A stretch of DNA of 23,157 nucleotides from an uncultured Brachyspira sp. (GCF_949287625.1 NZ_CASEGO010000092.1:1-23157); one strand, 5' to 3'. Counted from the stretch's first letter, positions 1-7,871 are shown. The notes: generated by a model not told the origin, from the letters alone. Program-made: numbers and translations.

Positions 1-72
1 CATAAAAGAATACATTCTACTTTAAATTATGATACTCCTATGCTATACTTTAAGAAATTAAGGAATACTTAA
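1..72 (+). CDS. IS3-family transposase (OrfB, integrase core), C-terminal end only
   Basis: The reading frame open from base 1 encodes about 23 residues, beginning HKRIHSTLNYDTP and ending at TAA (70-72). The K-R-I-H-S-x-L-x-Y-x-T-P pattern is the typical C-terminal end of the rve/DDE integrase core in OrfB of IS3-family elements, where N-x-x-R-x-H-x-x-L-x-Y-x-T/S-P precedes the last residues. Only this tail is in the window, so whether the element is intact cannot be judged. The identification rests on a short but characteristic motif. A chance open frame is possible but unlikely given the match. Confidence 0.72.
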   Translation, partial: HKRIHSTLNYDTPMLYFKKLRNT

Positions 73-97
73 ATGCAATATGTATGGAACCCGTGCA
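1..97 (+). mobile_element. Right end of an IS3-like insertion sequence
   Basis: The transposase tail ends at 72. A short stretch follows that ends TGTATGGAACCCGTGCA (81-97). IS3-family elements usually end in CA on the transposase-distal side, so base 97 is a plausible outer edge. The matching left inverted repeat lies outside the window, so this boundary is a guess. The yebC promoter starts 22 bases further on and is outside the presumed element. Confidence 0.4.
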
Positions 98-118
98 GTT
101 TTAATGCATTATTAAAAG

Positions 119-147
119 TTGACAATAGTTGATTTTTAATATATAAT
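119..147 (+). promoter_or_regulatory. Sigma-70 promoter of yebC-ruvC
   Basis: TTGACA at 119-124 and TATAAT at 142-147 are separated by exactly 17 bases, matching the sigma-70 consensus at every position. The predicted transcript start is near 154, leaving a leader of about 50 bases before yebC. Confidence 0.8.
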
Positions 148-202
148 CTACGCAAATATAATGATTATCTAAAACAAAAAATCTAAAATATAGAGGTGTA
201 AT

Positions 203-946
203 ATGTCAGGACACTCCAAGTGGGCTAGTATTAAACATAAAAAAGCCGCAAATGATTCAAAAAAAGGTAAAATTTGGTCAAAAATAGCAAAAGAAATCAC
301 AATAGCAGTAAAAGAAGGCGGAAGCCCAGACCCAGATCAGAATGCCAGATTAAGAATGGTTATAGTGAAAGCTAAAGGTACTAACATGCCTAATGATAAT
401 ATAGATAGAGCTATAAAAAGAGGAGCTGGTGCAGGCGAAGGTGCTAATATTGAAGAGATGTCTTATGAGGGTTATGCTCCGGGAGGAGTTGCTATCATAG
501 TGGATGTTGCAACAGATAATAAAAACAGAACAGCTGCCGAAATAAGATCTATATTCAGTAAAAACGGCGGAAACTTAGCTGAAAACGGTGCAGTTTCTTG
601 GCAGTTTAAGAAAAAAGCTATAGTTATGATACCTGCTGCAGGAAACACTGAAGAGAGTTTGATGGATATAGTACTTGATGCAGGTGCTGAAGATATAGAA
701 GAAGACGGAGAAGTATTTACTATTACAGGACCTATGGAAGCATTATCTTCTATAGTTGATGCTCTAAAAGCTAAAGGTATTGAGCCTGAAAGTGCTGAAA
801 TAGTACGTGTTGCTGATAATACTATGACTATAGCAGAAAATGATGCTAAAAAAGTTATGAAAATAATCGGACTTTTTGAAGATCATGATGATGTTTCTGC
901 AGTTGCTACTAACTTAGAAATTACTGATAACTTAATAGAAGAATAA
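203..946 (+). CDS. yebC: YebC/PmpR (TACO1) family protein
   Basis: The 247-residue product has the full family layout. It opens MSGHSKWASIKHKKAAND, the diagnostic start, followed by the basic helical N-terminal domain. The two mixed domains include YEGYAPGGVAIIV near residues 88-100 and NLAENGAVSWQF near 123-134. Members were described as transcriptional regulators; more recent work links the family to translation of difficult sequences such as proline runs, as for mitochondrial TACO1. The protein is cytoplasmic. The ATG follows a good GAGGTG ribosome binding site (193-198). ruvC starts 17 bases downstream, so the two are likely co-transcribed, a common pairing in bacteria. Confidence 0.95.
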   Translation: MSGHSKWASIKHKKAANDSKKGKIWSKIAKEITIAVKEGGSPDPDQNARLRMVIVKAKGTNMPNDNIDRAIKRGAGAGEGANIEEMSYEGYAPGGVAIIVDVATDNKNRTAAEIRSIFSKNGGNLAENGAVSWQFKKKAIVMIPAAGNTEESLMDIVLDAGAEDIEEDGEVFTITGPMEALSSIVDALKAKGIEPESAEIVRVADNTMTIAENDAKKVMKIIGLFEDHDDVSAVATNLEITDNLIEE

Positions 947-963
947 TATTTTATCATATATAC

Positions 964-1437
964 ATGATAACTTTAGGAATAGACCCCGGGTTTGCTAGAT
1001 GCGGTTATGCTTTTATAGAAGCTAAAAACTCTGCATACAAAATAGTAGATTCGGGGCTTATTGAGACCTTTTCTAATCAAAATTATAATCAAAGACTTTC
1101 ATTTATATACACTCAGTTAGATGAACTTATAAAAAAATATAATCCTAGTAATGCCGCTATAGAAGAACTCTTTTTTTCAAAAAATACAAAAACTGCTATA
1201 AAAGTAGCAGAAGCAAGAGGTGTTATTATACTTGCTCTTACTTTAAATAATATAAACTTTACAGAATACAAACCTAAAGAAGTAAAATCTCAGATAACAG
1301 GAAACGGTAATGCGAATAAAGATGCTATGATGAAAATGGTTAATCTTTTTACAGGTTCTAATATTATTCAGGACGACACTGCAGACGCTGTTGCTATAGC
1401 ATTAGCCCATGCTTCAAGAAACAGGATTTTTAAATAA
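964..1437 (+). CDS. ruvC: Crossover junction endodeoxyribonuclease RuvC
   Basis: RuvC cleaves Holliday junctions during recombinational repair, normally with RuvAB. This 157-residue protein has the RNase H-like fold signatures: MITLGIDPG with D7, AAIEELFF with E67, and a C-terminal QDDTADAVAIALAH with D138 and D141. All four metal-binding acidic residues are therefore present. The length is slightly below the usual 160-175. The start is supported by the conserved first strand, although no clear Shine-Dalgarno sequence precedes it; translation may depend on readthrough from yebC, which ends 17 bases upstream. ruvA and ruvB are not next to it here, unlike in many genomes. Confidence 0.95.
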   Translation: MITLGIDPGFARCGYAFIEAKNSAYKIVDSGLIETFSNQNYNQRLSFIYTQLDELIKKYNPSNAAIEELFFSKNTKTAIKVAEARGVIILALTLNNINFTEYKPKEVKSQITGNGNANKDAMMKMVNLFTGSNIIQDDTADAVAIALAHASRNRIFK

Positions 1438-1605
1438 AATTATATAAAATATATATTTTTGTACCAATCATCAGACTTCGCAAGCAGCAAAATAACTAGA
1501 ATTTTACGAAACATTAATAGTTTGTAAAAATATTAATTACAAAACACTGAAAAATTAATATCGTATAAATTTTAAAACATATCTAATAAATACCTATAAA
1601 CTTTT

Positions 1606-3002
1606 TTACTTAATATTATCCGAAAGCATTAAATAAGCACCGTATTCAAATCTTTCATCAGCATTTTCAAATTTTATTTTTATATCAGTTTCATCATTGT
1701 TTGAAGATCCATAATAAATATTTGAAGGCTCAATTATAATATATGCATCATTATACATATCATGAATAAAATAATTATAAATAAATCCCCCATCTCCGTC
1801 ATTTTTCTCCATACTAAATTTTGAAGCTAAAGATTTCATAGAACCAACAGTTATAGTTTTAGGTATTTTTTTTATAAGATCATCTTTATTTTCTAAGGAT
1901 AATTGATTGAAAGGCTGAATTATATCATAATCTGCAAGCTGATTTTTCCATTTTTTTATTAAACTTTTTTCTATTTCTATAGGCTTATCAAAGTTATAAA
2001 GACATCGCCTTCTATGGTTATCTCCTCATCATAAGCATTATTAAAAGAACCGTCTTCCATATATCTAAAAGTGTTTAAAAGTTTATTATTATTATCATAA
2101 ATACCCCAAATAAGTTTTACAGCAAATGCTTTCATAATAGGATTTTCAAAAAATATCTCTTTCCATTCATCTAATGTCCATTTCCTACCGTCCATAAAAA
2201 CTAACTGCAAACGCTCTGTCTGAAGTTTTAATACTTTGTTTATCTCGCTTTTTAATTTTGATAATTCCTTTTTTGGCACTTCTGGGAAATCTTTAGGCAG
2301 AGTTTTATATTCTTTATTTTTTATTTCATCAAATATCGATATAGTAAAATCATGATTCAATGTTGCTCTGAATCTTTTACCTTCGCTTTCTATAATTCTA
2401 ATTCCGTTTTTATCAAAATCAAAATCTGGTATGATTTTATCAGCAAAAGCCTCTTTACTTATACCAAGCTGTTTTGTAATATAGTCTAATATACTAGAAC
2501 ATGTATTTCTCACACTAGCTTGTTTAAACTTTCTTGAAGCCTCATAAACCAAACCTAAACCTCTTTTACTTCCGCTTAAAGCTATTGCCTCCAAAATAAA
2601 ACATGCCATTTTAAATCTGCTGCTTGCAATGTCTTTAGCTTTTTGATAAAGCCTGTCAAGCTGAATATTATTTGCAAATATGCAGTACGGATATAGTATG
2701 CCCTTTGTTTTATTATCCTCTTCCCAAGCATTATAAACATTTTCAAAAGCCTCTCTTAAACTTTCGCCGTCCAAAGAAAAACATATCAAATCTGGATTTC
2801 TTAATCTGTAAGGCTCTTTTATATCCAAATATTCTCCTAATATATATCTTATTACCCTACTTGAAACATATGATTTTTTATCTTTAGTAAGTACATTTGA
2901 TATAAGAGAATCATCTATAAATGAAGTGAGTTTATCAAATTTTTTATTATAATTTTTATCCGTTATGCTGTTAATTTCATCTAATGAAAGTATATTATAC
3001 AT
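1606..3002 (-). pseudogene. DUF4132 (MolR/YehI-like) protein, frameshifted
   Basis: The first frame (3002 to 1977, 341 residues) starts at an ATG with AAAGG upstream. It contains helical repeats, then RKWTLDEW...AFAVKLIWGIYD...TFRYMEDGSF, which resembles the beginning of a DUF4132 domain, and stops at a TAG (1977-1979). The neighbouring frame is open from about 2004 down to 1606 without any stop. It encodes KPIEIEKSLIKKW, then LADYDIIQPFNQL, the core DUF4132 motif (W...L.DYEI.QPF.QL), and continues to SDNIK. Joining the two near 1988-1995 rebuilds one protein of about 465 residues; loss of a single base there would explain the break. DUF4132/WGR proteins such as E. coli YehI/MolR are of unclear function. 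A sequencing error is the main alternative to real decay. The family call is from motif recognition. Confidence 0.7.
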
Positions 3003-3060
3003 AATAATAAAGCCTTTTTGTTTTATTTAAACAAATTATATTTATTTAAATAAAAAATCA

Positions 3061-3560
3061 ATATATACTGGAACAATTTTATTTTGTCAATTGGTGCACA
3101 TTATATAAAATTATAAACTTTTTGCCGCACAAAAAAGTTTCAAAAAACGCAATTTCTAGAACTTTATATTTTAAAAATATGTATTAAATGTATGGTAATA
3201 CCAGAAATTTAGGCCAAAAATGCAGTTCTTTTGGTTCTTTTATACCAATAAAAGAACTGGGGTGTTGCGTAGCACACAGCGTGGTGGGCAAAGCCCCGCA
3301 AATATCAAAATTTAAAAAATTAATTTTTTGACAAATTGTAATTGTTTAGGTATATACTGAAAATTTTTAAGTTTGTCAATTTTTTATTCAACTTTTTCCA
3401 GCCGCACACCATACTTAACAGTACTTCCTTCGGTCGGAGGCGGACTTCGTCAAAGTTGTAAAAAGTGCAAGTCTAAAAAATAATACTAAATAGTACTAAT
3501 TATGTTTTATATGTAGGATAAATTACTAAATTCAGTATAAAATGCAGCCTTTCGCTGGAC
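3061..3560 (-). repeat. Modular intergenic repeat, copy A (inverted relative to C and D)
   Basis: Read on the minus strand, this stretch matches copy C over several blocks. One is GAAGGAAGTACTGTTAAGT followed by TGGTGTGC after one mismatch. Another is the AT block around TTGACAAACTTAAAAATTTT leading to CAGTATATACCTAAACAA. Others are TTTAATACAT...AAAATATAAAGTTCTAG and TTTAGTAATTTAT.CTACAT. Its low-coordinate end (3061-3140) instead matches copy D (GTTnATAATT.TATATAATGT, then TTGACAAAAT, then GTTCCAGTATATA). GC-rich islands are embedded in AT-rich DNA. It contains two CAACTTT/AAAGTTG-type hairpins (3115-3140 and 3389-3458) and one TTGACAAA/TTTGTCAA hairpin (3328-3379). Confidence 0.85.
3115..3140. 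repeat. Hairpin in repeat copy A (9-bp stem, 8-base loop)
   Basis: AAACTTTTT (3115-3123) pairs perfectly with AAAAAGTTT (3132-3140) around the GC-rich loop GCCGCACA. The homologous place in copy D (22972-23014) has CAACTTT/AAAGTTG, so the outermost A-T pair has become C-G while pairing is kept. Confidence 0.75.
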
Positions 3561-3586
3561 TTCGTCGGCACACAGAGCTGGCACGA

Positions 3587-3646
3587 CTGTGAAGCCTTAC
3601 AATATTTTCAATTAAAAAAAAATTAAATATTTTCATGGCTTCACAG
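3587..3646. repeat. Long inverted repeat with an A-rich centre
   Basis: CTGTGAAGCC (3587-3596) is the exact reverse complement of GGCTTCACAG (3637-3646), with 40 bases between. Inside, AATATTT (3601-3607) can pair with AAATATT (3625-3631), leaving an A-rich apex. It lies outside the modules shared with copy C, and no gene ends immediately beside it. Confidence 0.75.
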
Positions 3647-3844
3647 ATATGTTCCAGTTATTTTATGACGATGTCTGATTTTGGTGTTGTATAAATTTAG
3701 GTTGTATTTACAGAGTTTTATAAAATTGTATAATTCTCTTCATACATTCATTCTAATATTATAACAAATAAAAAATATATCATTTTTTTTAAATATATAT
3801 TATAGTATATGCACTAAAAAAATATTTAAAGGAAGTAATTATAT

Positions 3845-5245
3845 ATGGGACTTTATGTTTTAATTAATATTATTGTACTGTTTGCTATAATTGCAGTGCT
3901 TTATGTAATGCAGAAAAAGCATATCAATTTTACATACAGAGTATTAGGAGCTTTGGCAGCCGGACTAATATTAGGTTTTATACTTAGAAAAGTTTATGCC
4001 TCAAATATGGAGATAGTAAATCAAACTATTATTTGGTATAATGTTGTAGGAAACGGATATGTAAGACTGCTTCAAATGCTTGTTATGCCTTTGATATTTG
4101 TTTCTATCACTATGGCTATTATCAATATCAAAGATGGCGGAAGCAATGTAGGAAAAATGACATTGATAATCATAGCAGTTCTTATGGCAACAACAGCGAT
4201 ATCTGCTTTGGTAGGATTTTTTACCGCAAAAGGTTTCGGGCTTGATGCTTCAAAACTTCAGTCTATAGTAGGAGATATATCTCAGGGAGCTTCTAATTAT
4301 GAGGGCAAATTAGAACAATTCACAGCAAGACCAGTACCTCAGCAGTTGCTTGAAATAATACCTACAAACCCATTTGCAGCTTTGGCAGGTATGGGAGGCT
4401 CTCCTACACTTTCGGTTGTATTCTTTGCTGCATTAGTAGGTTCTGCTGCTTTGGGGCTTAGAAAGAAAAAACTAGAAGTATTTGAATTTTTCCAAAAAAT
4501 TATGCAGGCTTTGCATGATGTTGTAATGAAGATAGTAGCATTTGTTATGAAATTAACTCCTTACGGTGTACTTGCCCTTATGGCTAAATTTATGGCTGCA
4601 AGTGATTTAAAAGCATTCGCTCAATTAGGACAGTTTTTATTAGCTTCTTATGTATCTATTATAATAATGCTTATAGTTCATAGTATAATACTTATTATAT
4701 TCGGATACAATCCTATCAAATACTATTCTAAGGCTTTTACAGTTTTAGCTTTTGCTTTCTCATCAAGAACAAGTGCTGGAACACTGCCTTTAACAGTTTC
4801 AGCATTAAAAGAAAAAATGGGAATATCTGAAGGAGTTTCAAACCTTTCTGCTTCTCTTGCTGTTACTATAGGACAAAACGGCTGTGCTGGTATTTATCCT
4901 GCTATGGTTGCTGCAATGATAGCACCTACTTTGGGTATTAATCCTCTTGAGCCAGCATTTTTGATAAAAGCTGTTGTTATAATTGCTATAGGAAGTTTTG
5001 GTATTGCCGGAGTTGGAGGAGGAGCTACAAATGCTGCTTTAATAACTCTTTCTGCTTTGGGTTTTCCTGTGGGGCTTGTTGCTATACTTTTGGGAATAGA
5101 GCCTCTTATTGATATGGGCAGAACTATGCTTAATGTTAATGATGGTATGGTTACTGCTGCCGTTACTGGAAAAATATGCAAAGAAGTAGATATGGAAAAG
5201 TTTAATTCCAATAATGTATCTTCAGGTGAATCAGAAAATATATAA
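3845..5245 (+). CDS. tcyP: Cystine/dicarboxylate symporter (DAACS family, TcyP/YdjN-like)
   Basis: This 466-residue membrane protein belongs to the sodium:dicarboxylate symporter (DAACS) family and most resembles the L-cystine carriers TcyP and YdjN, which are about 460 residues long. The N-terminal pattern (LYVMQKKHINF, then GNGYVRLLQMLVMPLIFVSI near residues 70-90), the re-entrant loop FSSRTSAGTLPL around 305-317, and GQNGCAGIYPAMVA around 342-355 are characteristic of the cystine branch. It would import cystine across the inner membrane by ion symport. It has its own ribosome binding site and a terminator directly downstream, so it is probably a single-gene unit. Substrate is inferred from subfamily resemblance; another amino acid is possible. 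Confidence 0.87.
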   Translation: MGLYVLINIIVLFAIIAVLYVMQKKHINFTYRVLGALAAGLILGFILRKVYASNMEIVNQTIIWYNVVGNGYVRLLQMLVMPLIFVSITMAIINIKDGGSNVGKMTLIIIAVLMATTAISALVGFFTAKGFGLDASKLQSIVGDISQGASNYEGKLEQFTARPVPQQLLEIIPTNPFAALAGMGGSPTLSVVFFAALVGSAALGLRKKKLEVFEFFQKIMQALHDVVMKIVAFVMKLTPYGVLALMAKFMAASDLKAFAQLGQFLLASYVSIIIMLIVHSIILIIFGYNPIKYYSKAFTVLAFAFSSRTSAGTLPLTVSALKEKMGISEGVSNLSASLAVTIGQNGCAGIYPAMVAAMIAPTLGINPLEPAFLIKAVVIIAIGSFGIAGVGGGATNAALITLSALGFPVGLVAILLGIEPLIDMGRTMLNVNDGMVTAAVTGKICKEVDMEKFNSNNVSSGESENI

Positions 5246-5267
5246 AAATTATAAAATACAAAACTAT

Positions 5268-5306
5268 AAAAAGCATTATCTTTTTTAGGTAATGCTTTTT
5301 TGTTTT
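5268..5306 (+). terminator. Rho-independent terminator after the cystine transporter
   Basis: AAGCATTATC (5271-5280) pairs with GGTAATGC plus TT (5288-5297), with one T-G wobble, around a short T-rich loop. The stem is followed by TTTTTTGTTTTTT, a clear U-tract. Confidence 0.85.
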
Positions 5307-5401
5307 TTATTACCATAACTTTGCATACTCTAAAATATAATAAATACTTAAAAGTTTTTAAACTTTAATATTTTACTTCCTCATTTTTTTGTATAATTTT
5401 T

Positions 5402-5429
5402 TTGCATAAAAATCAATTTTCAGTATAAT
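5402..5429 (+). promoter_or_regulatory. Promoter of the EamA-MoxR pair
   Basis: TTGCAT (5402-5407) and TATAAT (5424-5429) are 16 bases apart, upstream of the transporter start at 5468. In such AT-rich DNA a chance match cannot be excluded. Confidence 0.55.
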
Positions 5430-5467
5430 AATGAAATAAAAAAACTATTACTCTTGGACTTATATTT

Positions 5468-6334
5468 ATGGGCATATTCTTACTTATCGGAGTTATGGCA
5501 TTATCGGCATCAGCAATATTTGTTAAACTAGCTAATGCCCCATCATCTATAATGGCATTTTATAGAATATTTATTTCATTCTGGTTTATTTTTATTATTA
5601 CAATGTCAAAAAAAACAACCAGAGAAGAAATATTTTCTCTTACAAAAAAAGAAATTATACTTGGACTAATATCAGGTATTTCGCTTGCTCTTCATTATTT
5701 TTTATGGTTTCATTCATTAAATCTCACATCAGTTGCAAGTGCTACTGTAATAGTAACACTTCAGCCTTTATTTGCATTCGCAGCGGGATATTTCTTTTTT
5801 AAAGAAAGATACACAAAACTTGCAGTATCTGGTTTTATCATAGCAGTAATAGGATCTGTTATTATAGGCTGGGGCGATTTTCAATTAAGCGGTAAAGCTC
5901 TGATTGGAGATTTGCTTTCTTTTATATCGGCTGGATTTATAAGTAATTATTTTATTATAGGACAATACACAAGAAGAAGATTATCTGCATTCAGTTGGAT
6001 AAGCCTCACATACTTTTTTGCTTTTGTATTTTTAGGTATATTATCATACATAATGCATATACCTTTTACTGGATATTCTGCTAAAACTTGGATTAATATA
6101 CTAGGGCTTACTTTAATATCAACTATGCTAGGGCAAATGGTTTTTACTTGGCTTTTAAAATATTTTTCTGCTACTGTTATATCTATGACTATTTTAGGCG
6201 AAGCTGTAGGAACATGTATATTAGGATATTTTATACTTCATGAAACTGTAAGCCTTCAGCAGTTTGCGGGAATAATAGTAATACTGCTTGGTATAGGAAT
6301 ATTTTTGCGGGAAAAAAGAAAAACTATTTCATAA
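5468..6334 (+). CDS. EamA-family (DMT superfamily) transporter
   Basis: The 288-residue protein is almost entirely hydrophobic, with about ten membrane helices arranged as two EamA repeats. The first repeat shows SAIFVKLANAP...MAFYRI near the N-terminus and ATVIVTLQPLFAFAAGYFFFKE around residues 92-113. The second shows the matching TVISMTILGEAVGTCILGYFILHE around 237-260. It ends in a basic cytoplasmic tail (REKRKT). Such proteins export or import amino acids, nucleotides or other metabolites in the inner membrane; the substrate cannot be told from sequence. No strong Shine-Dalgarno precedes the ATG. The MoxR-type gene begins 27 bases downstream, so they may share a transcript. Confidence 0.88.
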   Translation: MGIFLLIGVMALSASAIFVKLANAPSSIMAFYRIFISFWFIFIITMSKKTTREEIFSLTKKEIILGLISGISLALHYFLWFHSLNLTSVASATVIVTLQPLFAFAAGYFFFKERYTKLAVSGFIIAVIGSVIIGWGDFQLSGKALIGDLLSFISAGFISNYFIIGQYTRRRLSAFSWISLTYFFAFVFLGILSYIMHIPFTGYSAKTWINILGLTLISTMLGQMVFTWLLKYFSATVISMTILGEAVGTCILGYFILHETVSLQQFAGIIVILLGIGIFLREKRKTIS

Positions 6335-6361
6335 TACAATTTTTAAAAAGGATAATATTTT

Positions 6362-7459
6362 ATGGATAAAGAAAAAATACATCAGAAACCATTAATGGAA
6401 GAACTTTATAAAGATGAACTTGATGCTCTTAAAAAAGAAGATAAAAATAAAAAACCAAAAAACTGGCTTCTTTCTCCTCAGGCAGTAAGAGACTTTATAC
6501 TTGGTAAGGAATTAAAAAACGGAACTATTATAAAAAGAAAATTCTACGGAGATGATGCTTTAGTAGAAAGAGCAATAATAACATTAGCAGGCAATAGAGG
6601 ATTAATGCTTGTAGGAGAGCCAGGTACTGCCAAAACTATGCTAAGCGAATTATTATCAGCAGCAATTAGCGGAAACAGCACTATAACAATACAAGGAACA
6701 GCTGGAACTAATGAAGATAATATAAAATATTCTTGGAATTATGCTATGCTTTTTGCCAAAGGTCCTGTAGAAGAGGCTCTTATACCATCTCCTGTTTATA
6801 GCGGTATGAGTAAAGGTATTATTACCAGATTTGAAGAGATTACAAGATGTCCGCTTGAAATACAGGACTCTCTTATAAGTATATTAAGCGATAAAATTAT
6901 GAATATACCAGAACAAAACAGAGTATTATTTGCAAATGCTGGATTTAATATTATAGCTACTGCCAATACCAGAGATAAGGGTATAAATGAGATGAGCAGT
7001 GCCTTAAAAAGAAGATTCAATTTCGAAACAGTTGAACCCATAAAAAATCCTAAACTTGAAAGTGAAATAATAACAAACCAATGCAAAACATTATTGGAGA
7101 TTGCTGATATTGATATAGATATAGATTATGATGTTGTAGATGTTCTTGCTTCTACATTTAATGAGCTTAGAAGCGGTAAAAGTTTTGAGAATGCCAAAAT
7201 ACAGGAGCTTAACTCTGTTATGAGTACTGCTGAAGCTGTTTCTGTATATTATCAGTCTGCTCTTCATTCCTACTATTACGGGGATAAAAAAATAAAAATG
7301 GAAACAGTAGTAGGAAATTTGATTGGAAGTGTGGCTAAAGAAAATAAAGACGATATTCCTAAATTGAAAAACTACTTCAATAACTCTGTGAAAATAAAAG
7401 CGGAAAAAATTGGCAAAAGATGGAAAGAATATTATGAAAGCAGAAATTTAATCAAATAA
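6362..7459 (+). CDS. MoxR-type AAA+ ATPase (YehL-like)
   Basis: This 365-residue cytoplasmic protein has one AAA+ domain. Walker A is GEPGTAKT (residues 85-92), the Walker B acidic pair lies in ITRFEEITR (E158, E159), sensor 1 is at N202 in IIATANTRD, and RRF (217-219) follows in SALKRRFNFE. Length and motifs fit the MoxR branch, especially YehL of E. coli. MoxR ATPases usually act as chaperones with a von Willebrand A partner, but none is in this window. In E. coli yehL lies near a DUF4132 gene (yehI); here a broken DUF4132 gene sits 3.4 kb upstream. The ATG follows AAAAGG (6346-6351). Repeat copy B begins within a few bases of the stop codon. Confidence 0.85.
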   Translation: MDKEKIHQKPLMEELYKDELDALKKEDKNKKPKNWLLSPQAVRDFILGKELKNGTIIKRKFYGDDALVERAIITLAGNRGLMLVGEPGTAKTMLSELLSAAISGNSTITIQGTAGTNEDNIKYSWNYAMLFAKGPVEEALIPSPVYSGMSKGIITRFEEITRCPLEIQDSLISILSDKIMNIPEQNRVLFANAGFNIIATANTRDKGINEMSSALKRRFNFETVEPIKNPKLESEIITNQCKTLLEIADIDIDIDYDVVDVLASTFNELRSGKSFENAKIQELNSVMSTAEAVSVYYQSALHSYYYGDKKIKMETVVGNLIGSVAKENKDDIPKLKNYFNNSVKIKAEKIGKRWKEYYESRNLIK

Positions 7460-7464
7460 ATTTC

Positions 7465-7590
7465 TTCTGCCGAAGGCACGCACAGTGAGGCTGCCGCATT
7501 GCATACTTAAAAGAACTTGGTTAAAGCCCTGCAAATATTTTAAATTTAAAAAATTAATTTTGAAAAATTGTAGTTGTTTAGGTATATACT
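7465..7590 (-). repeat. Modular intergenic repeat, copy B (partial)
   Basis: On the minus strand this reads AGTATATACCTAAACAA, then a shortened TTTTTCAA block, AATTAATTTTTTAAATTT and TATTTGCAGGGCTTT, paralleling copy A in order and spacing. It then enters a GC-rich island containing GCGTGCCTTCGGCAG. The long hairpins of copies A, C and D are not preserved. It starts directly after the MoxR-type stop codon. Confidence 0.7.
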
Positions 7591-7818
7591 CACTAAATAC
7601 ATAAAATTGTAATCATTAAAGTTCTAGTTTTATATATGAGAAACAAATTGACTGCTATTTATATACTAAAACAACACAATATATAAAACATTTATTTATA
7701 TAATAATTAATATTGAATAATAAATTTAAAAAATTGTATGTTAATAAATTTTAAGCCAATATACATATGAAAAACATGATAATTTTACAAAAAAATCAAT
7801 AAAAATTTATAATTTTTA

Positions 7819-7846
7819 TTGACTTTGATAATTTTATTGTTAAATT
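7819..7846 (+). promoter_or_regulatory. Possible promoter of the chemotaxis receptor gene
   Basis: TTGACT (7819-7824) and TAAATT (7841-7846) are 16 bases apart. No flagellar sigma-28 type GCCGATAA box is seen, so sigma-70 control is more likely. The match is modest. Confidence 0.35.
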
Positions 7847-7849
7847 AAT

Positions 7850-7871
7850 CTTGTATTTCTTTACATACAAG
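7850..7871. promoter_or_regulatory. Inverted repeat in the receptor leader, possible operator
   Basis: CTTGTAT (7850-7856) and ATACAAG (7865-7871) are perfect reverse complements separated by 8 bases. The element sits just downstream of the possible -10 box and about 40 bases before the ribosome binding site, where a repressor or an RNA hairpin could act. Function is inferred from position only. Confidence 0.35.

Larger units (their letters stand above)
3003..3844. other. Gene-free stretch: repeat copy A and a separate hairpin
   Basis: I find no credible coding sequence in this 842-base gap. It holds repeat copy A (about 3061-3560) and a long hairpin (3587-3646). The rest is AT-rich leader DNA before the cystine transporter, which has a good AAAGGAAG ribosome binding site (about 3827-3834) but no clear -35/-10 pair. 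Confidence 0.7.

Noticed and set aside
3061..3560. CRISPR array or tandem repeats in the GC-rich intergenic islands
   Set aside because: There are no regularly spaced identical direct repeats with unique spacers; the similarities are between dispersed, inverted copies.
3647..3844. Riboswitch or T-box leader before the cystine transporter
   Set aside because: I could not find a conserved S-box or T-box core or an anti-terminator arrangement; the leader is simple AT-rich sequence.
4894..5316. 140-residue open frame on the minus strand inside the cystine transporter gene
   Set aside because: It is the complement of a strongly conserved membrane protein gene and has no family motif of its own; the low-complexity product is what an antisense frame of a hydrophobic gene gives.
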